Translations under genes and position numbers: made by a program
Notes under the pieces: model-generated
Told to the model about the DNA's origin: nothing
What the model saw: only the letters and a program-made list of their open reading frames with translations
Database searches by the model: none
Assembly (NCBI GenBank): GCA_024234575.1
Contig: JACKOB010000004.1
Coordinates: 372,001-436,000, forward strand
DNA: 64,000 nt
Source: Hahellaceae bacterium
GTDB lineage: Bacteria; Pseudomonadota; Gammaproteobacteria; Pseudomonadales; Oleiphilaceae
Direction: 5' to 3'
Shown: one piece after another, positions 39,439 to 48,019 of the stretch
How the letters are laid out: each line of letters begins with the position of its first letter
Position numbering within the stretch: position 1 is the first letter of the stretch

Positions 39439-40392
39439 ATGACTTATAAATCGCCATTACTGCTTAGAAATGCGCACTTACAGACGATCTATCCTTCGCT
39501 TTTTAGAAAGCTGGATGATTCTTTTTTGACTCGTGAGGTAATAGACACCAACGATGGTGATTTTATTTCTCTTGATCGGGCCTCTGCGATAAACCCTGGC
39601 AATCGAGTGATTATTCTTTCCCATGGTTTAGAGGGGCATAGCCGTCGTCCCTATATTTTGGGGATGGCAGAGGCATTGCGGCGAGAGGGGTGGGATATTA
39701 TTGCGTGGAATTTCCGTTCGTGCGGTGGCGTAATGAACAAAAAGCTGCGTTTCTACCATAGTGGCGCAACGGAAGACCTGGAGGCAGTGATTAACTATGC
39801 GAAGGCGCAAGGCTATGAAAAAATAGGGCTTGTTGGCTTTAGCATGGGGGGGAATTTATCTCTGGTTTATCTTGGTGAGCAAAAAGAGAGTGCGCGGTCA
39901 TCCATTTGTGGTGCCATTGTTTTTTCTGTGCCTTGTGATCTTGCCGCGAGTGCAGAAGCCTTGGCAAGGCCTGGTAATTCAATTTATATGAAACGATTTT
40001 TAAGAGATTTACGTAAGAAAATTTCTGAGAAAAAACAGCTTTTCCCCGAAATGCTGGATGACTCCAATTTGCATAAGATTAAAAACTTTAGGGAGTTTGA
40101 CGACCGTTTTACAGCGCCGATACATGGGTTTATTGATGCAGAAGATTATTGGCAGCGATGCAGCAGCAAACATTTTATTAAGAAAATTCGCGTGCCGACT
40201 GTAATCGTAAACGCTTCCAATGATCCATTCCTGGCGCCAGCCTGCTACCCCCACAAGGAGGTTGATGAGAACCCGCTGGTAAAACTGGAAACGCCGGCCA
40301 GCGGTGGGCACGTAGGTTTTGTGTCATTTAATCGTAAAAACTTCTACTGGTCAGAGCAGCGCGCAGCCATGTTTTTTAAGTCTTACTTATAG
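39439..40392 (+). CDS. yheT: YheT-type alpha/beta hydrolase
   Basis: 317 residues with the family N-terminus (LRNAHLQTIYPSLFR), LSHGLEGHS oxyanion region, nucleophile elbow GFSMGGN, and Asp/His of the triad in NASNDPFL and SGGHVGFV. Members are esterase-like; the physiological substrate is not established. The stop overlaps the stop of tesA on the other strand by 6 bp (40387-40392). Confidence 0.88.
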   Translation: MTYKSPLLLRNAHLQTIYPSLFRKLDDSFLTREVIDTNDGDFISLDRASAINPGNRVIILSHGLEGHSRRPYILGMAEALRREGWDIIAWNFRSCGGVMNKKLRFYHSGATEDLEAVINYAKAQGYEKIGLVGFSMGGNLSLVYLGEQKESARSSICGAIVFSVPCDLAASAEALARPGNSIYMKRFLRDLRKKISEKKQLFPEMLDDSNLHKIKNFREFDDRFTAPIHGFIDAEDYWQRCSSKHFIKKIRVPTVIVNASNDPFLAPACYPHKEVDENPLVKLETPASGGHVGFVSFNRKNFYWSEQRAAMFFKSYL

Positions 40393-40995
40393 CATTGGTT
40401 CAAGCAAAGGCCAGACGTTTTCCAGTATTATTGGTTGGCCTTTGGCGTTAGGGTGCAGCCCATCTGCTTGCATGTAATCGTTATTGGTGGCAATTCCGTC
40501 CAGAAAAAAAGGCACGAGAGAGATATTGTTTTCGCTGGCCGCCTCGCCAAATAGCGCATGAAATTTACTTGTATACAGCACACCGTAATTTGGTGGAATA
40601 TGTATCCCTAATAATAAGACCCTGGCGCCAGTCTTCAGGCTCATTTTAACCAATTCGTTTAGATTGTTTTTAATGACAGGCAGCGGAAATCCACGTAGGC
40701 CATCGTTAGCCCCTAGCTCCAGAATAATAATGTCGGGCTGGGTGCGCTGCAGGATTGATGGAAACCTCCGCAACCCACCATCAGTGGTCTCACCACTAAT
40801 ACTTTCGTTGATCACATCGTACTGGTAATCAGCATTGGCTATTTTTTGCTGCAACAGTGCCACCCAACCCTCTTCGGTCTGAATGCCGTAGCCTGCACTC
40901 AGACTGTCTCCCATGACCAAAATCGATTTGGCATTTGCCAGTGTACAGAGTACCGTCAGAAAAAACGCAATAGAAAAACGTATACAAAATTTCAT
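40387..40995 (-). CDS. tesA: Multifunctional acyl-CoA thioesterase I / arylesterase
   Basis: A periplasmic SGNH/GDSL hydrolase, 202 residues, with a signal peptide ending near LANAKS. Block I has MGDSLSAGYG (Ser nucleophile), block III GANDGLRG, and block V DGLHPN (Asp-His). It cleaves acyl-CoA thioesters, lysophospholipids and aryl esters. It is divergent from an ABC exporter operon, as in E. coli and Pseudomonas. It converges on and overlaps yheT. Confidence 0.93.
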   Translation of the reverse strand: MKFCIRFSIAFFLTVLCTLANAKSILVMGDSLSAGYGIQTEEGWVALLQQKIANADYQYDVINESISGETTDGGLRRFPSILQRTQPDIIILELGANDGLRGFPLPVIKNNLNELVKMSLKTGARVLLLGIHIPPNYGVLYTSKFHALFGEAASENNISLVPFFLDGIATNNDYMQADGLHPNAKGQPIILENVWPLLEPML

Positions 40996-41313
40996 ATGTT
41001 GGATGTGATTCTCATAAAGTGAAACGGGTAATCAGCAGTGGCGAAAAGAGATCTTTCGAGTATGTTTAGTCGAGTGAGCAGCTTTGTAGCCAGGGTGCAA
41101 AAAAGATACTACCAACAGATAGCACTGAAGTGTAGGTGAAATATCTGTAATACTTACCCGGTAAGCCGCTTAAAAAGATCTGAAAGCGCCAGGCATGCGT
41201 ATTGTAATTGTATGATGTCGTCCGCATAGTTAATCGAGGACGTCACGTATTGTCGATAACAACCGTATTTTAACATCAAATACCTTACCCTTTATTTAAA
41301 TGGAGATAATGGT
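40996..41313. promoter_or_regulatory. Divergent tesA / ABC exporter promoter region with a 13-bp palindrome
   Basis: 318 bases without a gene. The clearest element is the near-perfect palindrome CTTACC-C-GGTAAG at 41153-41165, about 150 bp from both start codons, a possible operator. No firm -35/-10 boxes were assigned. Confidence 0.45.
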
Positions 41314-42090
41314 TTGGATAATGTCAGCAACGAACATGGGCAAAAAGCTATCATTTCGGCAGAGCGATTAAGCATGACAATTGCCTATGGTGCAGAGAAC
41401 CTCACCATTCTTAATGATATTAACCTGAGCATCTTTCCGGGAGAGTCCGTCGCCATAGTCGGTAGTTCGGGATCGGGAAAAACAACTTTATTGGGGCTGC
41501 TTGCCGGAATGGATGTACCTTCCCAGGGCAAGGTGTGGTTGGCCGACGAAGAATTAACCGCCTTGGATGAAGATGGCAGGGCCAGGGTGCGAGCGCGAAA
41601 GGTTGGGTTTGTCTTTCAGTCATTTCAATTGCTGCCTTCTCTGTCTGCCTTAGAGAATGTGATGTTACCGTTAGAATTAAAGCAATCTGCGAATGCGCGT
41701 GAAAAGGCGTTGGAACTATTAGATAAGACCGGTTTGTCGCATCGCATCAACCATCGGCCGATGCAACTCTCTGGCGGCGAGCAGCAGCGAGTTGCGATTG
41801 CCAGGGCGTTCGCCTGCGAACCTCGGGTATTATTTGCAGATGAGCCCACTGGCAACCTTGATACGCACACGGGGGAGATGATAATCGACCTGTTGTTTGC
41901 GTTGAACAAAGAACAAAAAGCGACGCTTGTCTTAGTGACCCACGATATAGAACTAGCCGCGAGATGTGATCGTTATATTGAGTTAAGTGCCGGTGAAATC
42001 GTTCCGGAAGCTCAGCGGCACCACGCGCAACAAGTTGCCAGCCGTAAAACTATTTTACAGGCTGAGCCATTGCCTGCCACAGGAGACTAA
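41314..42090 (+). CDS. ybbA: ABC transporter ATP-binding protein, YbbA/LolD type
   Basis: 258 residues with Walker A GSSGSGKT, the signature LSGGEQQRVAIARA, Walker B RVLFADEPTGNLD, and a switch His in LVTHD. It belongs to the MacB/LolD/YbbA group. It starts with TTG, supported by GGAGA upstream. Its stop (TAATG) overlaps the ATG of the permease by one base, so they form one operon. The neighbouring tesA suggests a link to lipid or envelope export. The exact substrate is unknown. Confidence 0.9.
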   Translation: MDNVSNEHGQKAIISAERLSMTIAYGAENLTILNDINLSIFPGESVAIVGSSGSGKTTLLGLLAGMDVPSQGKVWLADEELTALDEDGRARVRARKVGFVFQSFQLLPSLSALENVMLPLELKQSANAREKALELLDKTGLSHRINHRPMQLSGGEQQRVAIARAFACEPRVLFADEPTGNLDTHTGEMIIDLLFALNKEQKATLVLVTHDIELAARCDRYIELSAGEIVPEAQRHHAQQVASRKTILQAEPLPATGD

Positions 42091-44672
42091 TGGTGCTTGC
42101 TTCGAAAATTGCACTGCGGACCTTTGTTCAGTCCGTGCGTAAGAAAGAACTTAAAGTGATGTTGCTGGCGTTGATTTTAGCGGTGGCAACGATGACGGGT
42201 ATCGGACTGTTTATCAATGTGCTTAACACGTCGCTATTGGCAGGGTCTGCTGACTTGCTTGGTGGAGATCGACAGCTAACCAGTTCGCGGCCTGTTGATG
42301 AAAACTGGATAATTCAGGCTGAAAGTCGGGGGTTACAAACAGCCTATGGATTGTCGTTTCCTACTATGTTGATTAGTGGTGAGAAGATGGCGTTGGTTTC
42401 AGCACGGGCAGTGAACGAAAGCTTTCCCTTGAAAGGCGTCATTGATGTGCGTGCGTCGTTGTTTTCTGCCGAGGTCGAGAAAGACGGTAGTGGCAACGCT
42501 TCAGAGCTTGCCAGTGATATAAACCAACCTGTCAGCAAAACCAAAGGGCCTTCTGCGGGTAAGATCTGGCTGTCTGAACGATTATTTGGCCTGCTCGATA
42601 TCGTACCAGGCGCAGTAGTGACTTTGGGCAATACCAGCTTAATTGCCGAAAAGGTGTTAGTCAGCGAGCCCGATGTCAGGTTTGGTATGTCTGCGTTGTC
42701 TCCCCGAGTGCTGATGAATATCGCAGATATTGAAAGCACTGGTGTCGTTCAGGCTGGCAGTCGTGTTGCATACACCTGGTATTTTGCTGGTGAAGATGCC
42801 CAGCTTGATGCCTACTTTCAATACATCGAACCCGATATGCAAAGCTGGCATCGATGGCAGAGTGTCAAAGAAGGGCGGCCCTCAGTTGCCACGGCGCTTG
42901 ATAAAGCCGAGTCATATCTTTATTTAGCGGGCGGGCTGACAATGCTGCTGGCAATAACAGCAATCATGTTGTCTGCGCGTCAGTTTGGGCAATCGCAAAT
43001 TCGTCATGTTGGCTTGTTACGGGCGCTTGGCTTGTCCAGTAAGAGTCTGATTGGTATTTATACTCAGTTATTAGCGGTAATTGGTATCGTTGGCGCATTG
43101 CTTGGAGGGGGGATTGGTGTCGCTTTGTTTTTTGCGGGACATTACCTTCTGGCGGAAGTCTTCGCCTTTGCATCGGTTGCGCAGATTCCATTCGCAGAGG
43201 TCTGGACTGCCTTAGCCAAAGGCGTTGTTGTTGCATTGGTGTGTGTCTACGCGGCGTCCGTTCCATTGTGGTTGAGCATGCGAGCGGTGTCTCCGATGGT
43301 GATTTTGCGAGCGCAAACTGGCGAGCCTTCCACGGTATCTTTGTGGGCAATGTTGCCAGGTATGTTAGTGGTAATTGCGATTGTTGCCTGGTTTAACCAA
43401 AGTATTCCTCTCACCATTGGATTATTTGGCACTTTACTCATTTTATTTATGGTGATTGCCGGAATGGTATTTATTGGATTGAAATGGCTGCGACGCTGGC
43501 TAAAGGTGGCAAATGTGACAAGCGAAGCGGCCACAGCAATGAGAATGGCTGCCAGTAATCTTGAAAAATATCGCTGGCAATCGGCATTTCAGATTTTTTC
43601 TTTTAGCGTCACCTTAACGGTGCTTATTTCGATGGTGCTGGTGAGAACGGGATTGGTTGAAGAGTGGCGGGCACAATTACCAGAAAATGCACCTAACCAT
43701 TTTCTTATCAACATTTCTCAGCGTGATATAGAAGATCTCTCTGGGTTTTTCATTGCCAATGATATCAACTTCGAAGCGATTTACCCCATGGTTCGGGGGC
43801 GCCTGACGCATATTAATGGGCGCGAAGTGAAAGAGGCGGTAACCAAAGAAGAGGACGTAGGGGCGCTAAATCGAGAACTAAATCTTTCTTGGACAAACCA
43901 GTTGCCGGAGGGTAATCAGGTCGAGCTTGGTAAGTGGTGGGGCAACGCCGAAGACGACTGTGCCGATTGTGTTTCTGTTGAATCGCGCCTGGCGGAGCGT
44001 TTGAATCTAAAGCTGGGGGATGTGCTTACCTTTACCATCGGCAGTGAGCCTGTGACGGCAAAAGTAAGCAGTTTAAGAAGCGTGCAGTGGGACTCGATGC
44101 GGCCAAATTTTTATATGTTGTTTCCACCGGGGCTGTTAAACGGATTTCCCGAAACCTATATCTCTAGTTTCTATTTGCCTGTCGAATCCAAATTGTTACT
44201 TAACGAACTGGGTAAACGGTTTCCGACAATTTCTATTCTTGAAATTGATGAAATAATTGCCCGCATTGAAATTATTATGCAAAGGGTGACAACAGCCATA
44301 GAAATGCTGCTTGTGCTGGTGATTCTAGCCAGCCTGTTAGTGATGGTCGCACTGGTAAACACCACGATGTCGGCCAGGGGGCAGCAAGTGGCAATCGTTC
44401 GCGCTTTAGGTGGAAGCCGGTCGATGGTACTAAAAACACAGTGGAGTGAATTTATTCTGCTGGGTGGCTCGGCTGCAGTTACCGCCTATCTTGGTGCAGA
44501 GGCTATCGTAAATGGAGCGATGTATGTGTTGTTTTCCTCGCCTTTATCACTGCACCTGTTTGCCGGGCTTTCGCTCGCCTCTGTGGGCGCCATTGTGATT
44601 ACATTTGTGGGGGTAGGCCAGGTAAGGGCCGTCTTAAAGGTTCCTCCGGGAAGAGTGCTGAGAGAGGTATAA
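42090..44672 (+). CDS. ybbP: ABC transporter permease, YbbP type (FtsX domains)
   Basis: An 860-residue inner-membrane protein of the duplicated FtsX/MacB architecture: an N-terminal TM helix, a large periplasmic part (about 45-270), TM helices around 275-480, a second periplasmic part (about 520-730) and three C-terminal TM helices with GQQVAIVRALGGSR, the coupling segment for the ATPase. The periplasmic region includes ADCVSVESRLAERL. It pairs with YbbA and is translationally coupled to it. Confidence 0.88.
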   Translation: MVLASKIALRTFVQSVRKKELKVMLLALILAVATMTGIGLFINVLNTSLLAGSADLLGGDRQLTSSRPVDENWIIQAESRGLQTAYGLSFPTMLISGEKMALVSARAVNESFPLKGVIDVRASLFSAEVEKDGSGNASELASDINQPVSKTKGPSAGKIWLSERLFGLLDIVPGAVVTLGNTSLIAEKVLVSEPDVRFGMSALSPRVLMNIADIESTGVVQAGSRVAYTWYFAGEDAQLDAYFQYIEPDMQSWHRWQSVKEGRPSVATALDKAESYLYLAGGLTMLLAITAIMLSARQFGQSQIRHVGLLRALGLSSKSLIGIYTQLLAVIGIVGALLGGGIGVALFFAGHYLLAEVFAFASVAQIPFAEVWTALAKGVVVALVCVYAASVPLWLSMRAVSPMVILRAQTGEPSTVSLWAMLPGMLVVIAIVAWFNQSIPLTIGLFGTLLILFMVIAGMVFIGLKWLRRWLKVANVTSEAATAMRMAASNLEKYRWQSAFQIFSFSVTLTVLISMVLVRTGLVEEWRAQLPENAPNHFLINISQRDIEDLSGFFIANDINFEAIYPMVRGRLTHINGREVKEAVTKEEDVGALNRELNLSWTNQLPEGNQVELGKWWGNAEDDCADCVSVESRLAERLNLKLGDVLTFTIGSEPVTAKVSSLRSVQWDSMRPNFYMLFPPGLLNGFPETYISSFYLPVESKLLLNELGKRFPTISILEIDEIIARIEIIMQRVTTAIEMLLVLVILASLLVMVALVNTTMSARGQQVAIVRALGGSRSMVLKTQWSEFILLGGSAAVTAYLGAEAIVNGAMYVLFSSPLSLHLFAGLSLASVGAIVITFVGVGQVRAVLKVPPGRVLREV

Positions 44673-44710
44673 CGAACGTTCAAGGCTGTTGCAAAAAACG
44701 CGAAAGATGC

Positions 44711-44741
44711 AGGATGGACGCCGGATTCAGGCGTCCATCCT
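44711..44741. repeat. Strong 12-bp hairpin between ybbP and superoxide reductase
   Basis: AGGATGGACGCC (44711-44722) pairs perfectly with GGCGTCCATCCT (44730-44741) over a 7-base loop. It lies between two convergent genes. Neither side has a T tract, so it is a bidirectional hairpin, and probably a barrier to read-through or to 3' exonucleases. Confidence 0.7.
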
Positions 44742-44764
44742 ATAAAACCAGATTATTTGGATGC

Positions 44765-45184
44765 TTAGATTGTGATTGAACTCATCCATGTATCATGCAG
44801 GTTGCACACGCTTAGCGCATAGAAGGTTCCCTTCTTGTCACCCAGATTAAAGGATGATATCGGTGCATTGTCTTTTTCAGGGTTGAAAAAATGTTCGGCA
44901 ACAAATTGATAATTTGCGTCTAAAATCATGTGTTTAATGATGTAATGTTCGTAACCTTTCATTTCGTGGCCGGTGACAACTTGCAGCGTTGTGCTGCCAC
45001 CATCAGATTTGGCCTCTATAACCGGTGCATGACCTGCGGCTTTTTTCGCCCATCGGCCTGGGTTTTGAGCGGTATAATATACGCCGCCAGCCATCGTTGG
45101 TGCGGTGGATGCCGTTGCATTCTTGCTAACCAATACTGCCGCGACAGATGCCGCGCCGCCAATGAGAAGAGATCTTCGGTTCAT
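44765..45184 (-). CDS. Tat-exported superoxide reductase-like protein
   Basis: 139 residues. The N-terminus MNRRSLLIGGAASVAAVLVS is a twin-arginine signal. The mature part has the ligand pattern of the desulfoferrodoxin iron site: His52 (GHAP), His73 and His80 (GHEMKGYEHYI), Cys127 and His130 (SVCNLHDTW). Superoxide reductases reduce O2- to H2O2 without making O2. The Glu-Lys pair that precedes the first His in classical enzymes is not seen (AAGHAP), and the second ligand spacing is 7 rather than the usual 6 residues. GGAGA lies before the ATG. It is probably periplasmic, guarding against external superoxide. Confidence 0.82.
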   Translation of the reverse strand: MNRRSLLIGGAASVAAVLVSKNATASTAPTMAGGVYYTAQNPGRWAKKAAGHAPVIEAKSDGGSTTLQVVTGHEMKGYEHYIIKHMILDANYQFVAEHFFNPEKDNAPISSFNLGDKKGTFYALSVCNLHDTWMSSITI

Positions 45185-45393
45185 GGTTTTTCTCCATTGT
45201 TGTAGTGTTTACTGTCCTTCGGTGCGTTAGCTTAGCTCGCTATCGTCAGAGGGATCATCAATAAAAACTGAATGCTTAGCAAGTATAATGTCGATTAAAC
45301 CGCGAGTGTGGCACGCTCCGGTTGATGAGCAATGTGAATGAATAACACTTATCCATAGCGTTATCCGCAATGAAGCATGGCAAAGGTAAAAAA

Positions 45394-46896
45394 ATGATTA
45401 CTGATAAAGCATCCAGGGTTATTGCGAAATATCTTGCGGATTACGCCGAACCGGAAGCCAGTGCTACCACATTTATCCTGAAAGAATCTTCGTTTGATAT
45501 TGCTTTAATATTGCCTTGTTATGATGAAGCCGTAGCTAAGGTAAAGAGCATCCTTGCTCATAACGCGTCATATCGCGTGTTGTTCATTGTTGTCGTAAAC
45601 GCACCGGACAACGCGACACCATCAGCGATAAAAACGACTCAGGAATTATATAGGGCGTTGGCGTCATACCCGCCTTTGCCTGGTGCTACTTTGCAGTTAG
45701 CAGATGCGCAACAAGTTAAAACGGATAAGTCGCAGGTCGGTAAGGTTTCTTTGCATACAGTACCCAATAGTTGCCATGGCTTGATGTTGGTTGATAGGGT
45801 GAATGTCGCCCGTATACCTGCAAAGCAGGGTGTCGGGCTAGCAAGAAAAATAGGGGCTGATTTGGCCCTTAAGCTATTTGATCAAGGATTTTTAATTAAT
45901 GGCTGGCTGGGTAGCACAGATGCCGATGCAAAATTACCGGCTGATTACTTCGATACGCTAAAATCATTGGATCAAAAGGTTCCGCCATTTGCTGGTGCAG
46001 TGTTTGGGTTCAATCACGTTTGCATCGACAATCGACTGCACGACGCGGCTAATCTGTATGATCTTTCGCTTCGGTATTACGTTGATGCGCTGGCATGGTG
46101 TGGCTCACCCTATGCGTTCGCCACCATTGGCAGTTGTCTGGCATTCCACCTTGTCGCCTACGCCCAGGTCCGCGGGTTTCCGAAGCGGGCAGGTGGTGAG
46201 GATTTTTACCTGTTGAATAAGCTGTGCAAGTTAAAACTAACGACCAGCATGGAGCCTTCCAGAACCGCTACGGCTTTTCCAGCTAGCAAGATTACATCTG
46301 GTATTTTACCATTGGATAAGTGTGTGATAGCGCTTGAAGCCCGAGAGAGTCACCGTGTGCCCTTTGGTACCGGGCCTGCGATTACGAAAATTCTTATGCA
46401 GACTCACCCGGTTGATGATTACCTCTTTTACCATCCGAGAATATTTGTGCTGTTGCGAGTATGGCTATTAACAATGCATCGTGCCTGGCCTGGTGTTGCA
46501 AAGGGCAGCGCGGTCGATGCCAACTGGTGGCGCTGTTTGGATGATGTTGTAACGATTATTGCAGAGGACTCGCCTGGGGGAGACTTCACAAAGTTAACCG
46601 CGAAAGAGCAGCAAGTGTTGAGAGGCTGGGGTGAAGAAAGTGGCTGGTATGAAGCCCTTCGGCATTGCCTGCGTCAGTCTGGCGGAAGTGAGGCGTTTAT
46701 CTCGCAACTGCATACGTGGTTCGATGGTTTTCGAACGCTTAAGTTCGTTCATTATATCCGCCAGCATTTATACCCGTCATTACCGGCTAAAGAATTGCTG
46801 CATTTGACTGAAATGTTACCCGATGACTTTAGAAACACTGTTTTGGCAGAATTCAGGAAAAGATTGTATGCTTCAACCAAGCATGATGAAAACTAA
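45394..46896 (+). CDS. Glycosyltransferase family 2-like protein of unknown product
   Basis: About 500 residues. The N-terminal 250 residues look like a GT-A fold: LILPCYDEA at the start, a DxD-type motif in GSTDADAKLP, and GGEDFYLLNKL where GT2 enzymes have the ED catalytic pair. The C-terminal half is helical with no recognised domain. There is no signal peptide and no clear membrane span. The start is the ATG at 45394 because AAAGGT lies 7 bases before it; an ATG at 45370 lacks a ribosome-binding site. It precedes an alpha/beta hydrolase with an 81-base gap. Product and acceptor are unknown. Confidence 0.7.
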   Translation: MITDKASRVIAKYLADYAEPEASATTFILKESSFDIALILPCYDEAVAKVKSILAHNASYRVLFIVVVNAPDNATPSAIKTTQELYRALASYPPLPGATLQLADAQQVKTDKSQVGKVSLHTVPNSCHGLMLVDRVNVARIPAKQGVGLARKIGADLALKLFDQGFLINGWLGSTDADAKLPADYFDTLKSLDQKVPPFAGAVFGFNHVCIDNRLHDAANLYDLSLRYYVDALAWCGSPYAFATIGSCLAFHLVAYAQVRGFPKRAGGEDFYLLNKLCKLKLTTSMEPSRTATAFPASKITSGILPLDKCVIALEARESHRVPFGTGPAITKILMQTHPVDDYLFYHPRIFVLLRVWLLTMHRAWPGVAKGSAVDANWWRCLDDVVTIIAEDSPGGDFTKLTAKEQQVLRGWGEESGWYEALRHCLRQSGGSEAFISQLHTWFDGFRTLKFVHYIRQHLYPSLPAKELLHLTEMLPDDFRNTVLAEFRKRLYASTKHDEN

Positions 46897-46977
46897 TTCG
46901 TCCTGGTTTCTCTCCTCGCGGTGACGAGCCTTGTGGACTCTGTTAAAGGCAGCCGGTTGCTGTCTGGAAATTGACAT

Positions 46978-47934
46978 ATGTTTGATATTGAAGAGCTAAT
47001 TCCTTGGGAAAAGAAAGTGGGCAACACGGTTTTACGTGGTCATCATTCTGTACCCAGTGGCAAACCAGTGATTCACTTTCTTCATGGCAACGGCTTCTCA
47101 GGTTTGTCTTATTGGCCATTTCTGAAGCTGTTTGCAGAACATTTTGATTTGTTTATTAGTTGTGTTCAAGGGCAAGGTGATAGCGAGACAACAGAGCCAT
47201 TCTGGGGCTGGAATCGCCATGCGTTGCACACAGCAGAAGTGTGGAACAGCTTTCAGCACCTTTGGCAAGACGTAACCAAAATTGCCATGGGGCACAGTTT
47301 TGGTGGTGTTGTTTCATCATTGATGCTGGCTGATGAAAATTTATGTAAAAAAGAGAATATTGATTTTCAGAAGCTGATTTTATTAGACCCGGTATTTTTT
47401 ACGCCACCTATGCTAGGCGTCATGTCGCTCTCAGAGTTTTTTGGTTTGGGAAGCATTTCGTCCCTGTCGAAAATAACGTTAAAGCGAACACGTACCTGGA
47501 CAGACAGAGAAACCGCGTTCGCCAGTCTTTGCGGTAAAGGCTTGTTTAAAACCTGGCATCCTGATGCAATGGAAGCTTATGTCGAGTTTGCGTTAAAAGA
47601 TACCCCGGAAGGTGTAGGGCTAAAATGCGCACCAGAAATGGAAGCGGCAATATTTGCGTCTTTTCCACGCAAGCTTTGGTCGAGTCTTAAACGCTTACCG
47701 TTGCCGGCGGTGATGCTCTACGGTGCAGATACCTATCCCTTTGTGCGTACGGCAGCTAAAAAAATCGTCAACCACAATAAACGCGTACGCACAGAGCAAG
47801 TGGCAGGTGGGCATTGTTTTATGCAAGAGTACCCTAAAGATAGTTACAACAAAGTAAAGCCCTATCTTAATGCGTTTATATTGCCAGAAGAAGGTGTGAC
47901 GTTGCCTACGCAAGAGCTGCTTTTGTCAGAGTAG
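46978..47934 (+). CDS. Alpha/beta hydrolase
   Basis: 318 residues with FLHGNGFSGLSYWPF (oxyanion region), nucleophile elbow GHSFGGVVS, LYGADTYPF (acid side) and AGGHCFMQEYP (catalytic His). No signal peptide. It probably shares an operon with the upstream glycosyltransferase-like gene. The substrate is unknown. Confidence 0.82.
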   Translation: MFDIEELIPWEKKVGNTVLRGHHSVPSGKPVIHFLHGNGFSGLSYWPFLKLFAEHFDLFISCVQGQGDSETTEPFWGWNRHALHTAEVWNSFQHLWQDVTKIAMGHSFGGVVSSLMLADENLCKKENIDFQKLILLDPVFFTPPMLGVMSLSEFFGLGSISSLSKITLKRTRTWTDRETAFASLCGKGLFKTWHPDAMEAYVEFALKDTPEGVGLKCAPEMEAAIFASFPRKLWSSLKRLPLPAVMLYGADTYPFVRTAAKKIVNHNKRVRTEQVAGGHCFMQEYPKDSYNKVKPYLNAFILPEEGVTLPTQELLLSE

Positions 47935-48019
47935 CCATTATTGGTTAGAAAATGGGAAGTAAGATTAATCTTCCCATTCGTTGGTTTGCATCTGTGTTGA
48001 TAACCGCGCTCTCTAAAAA

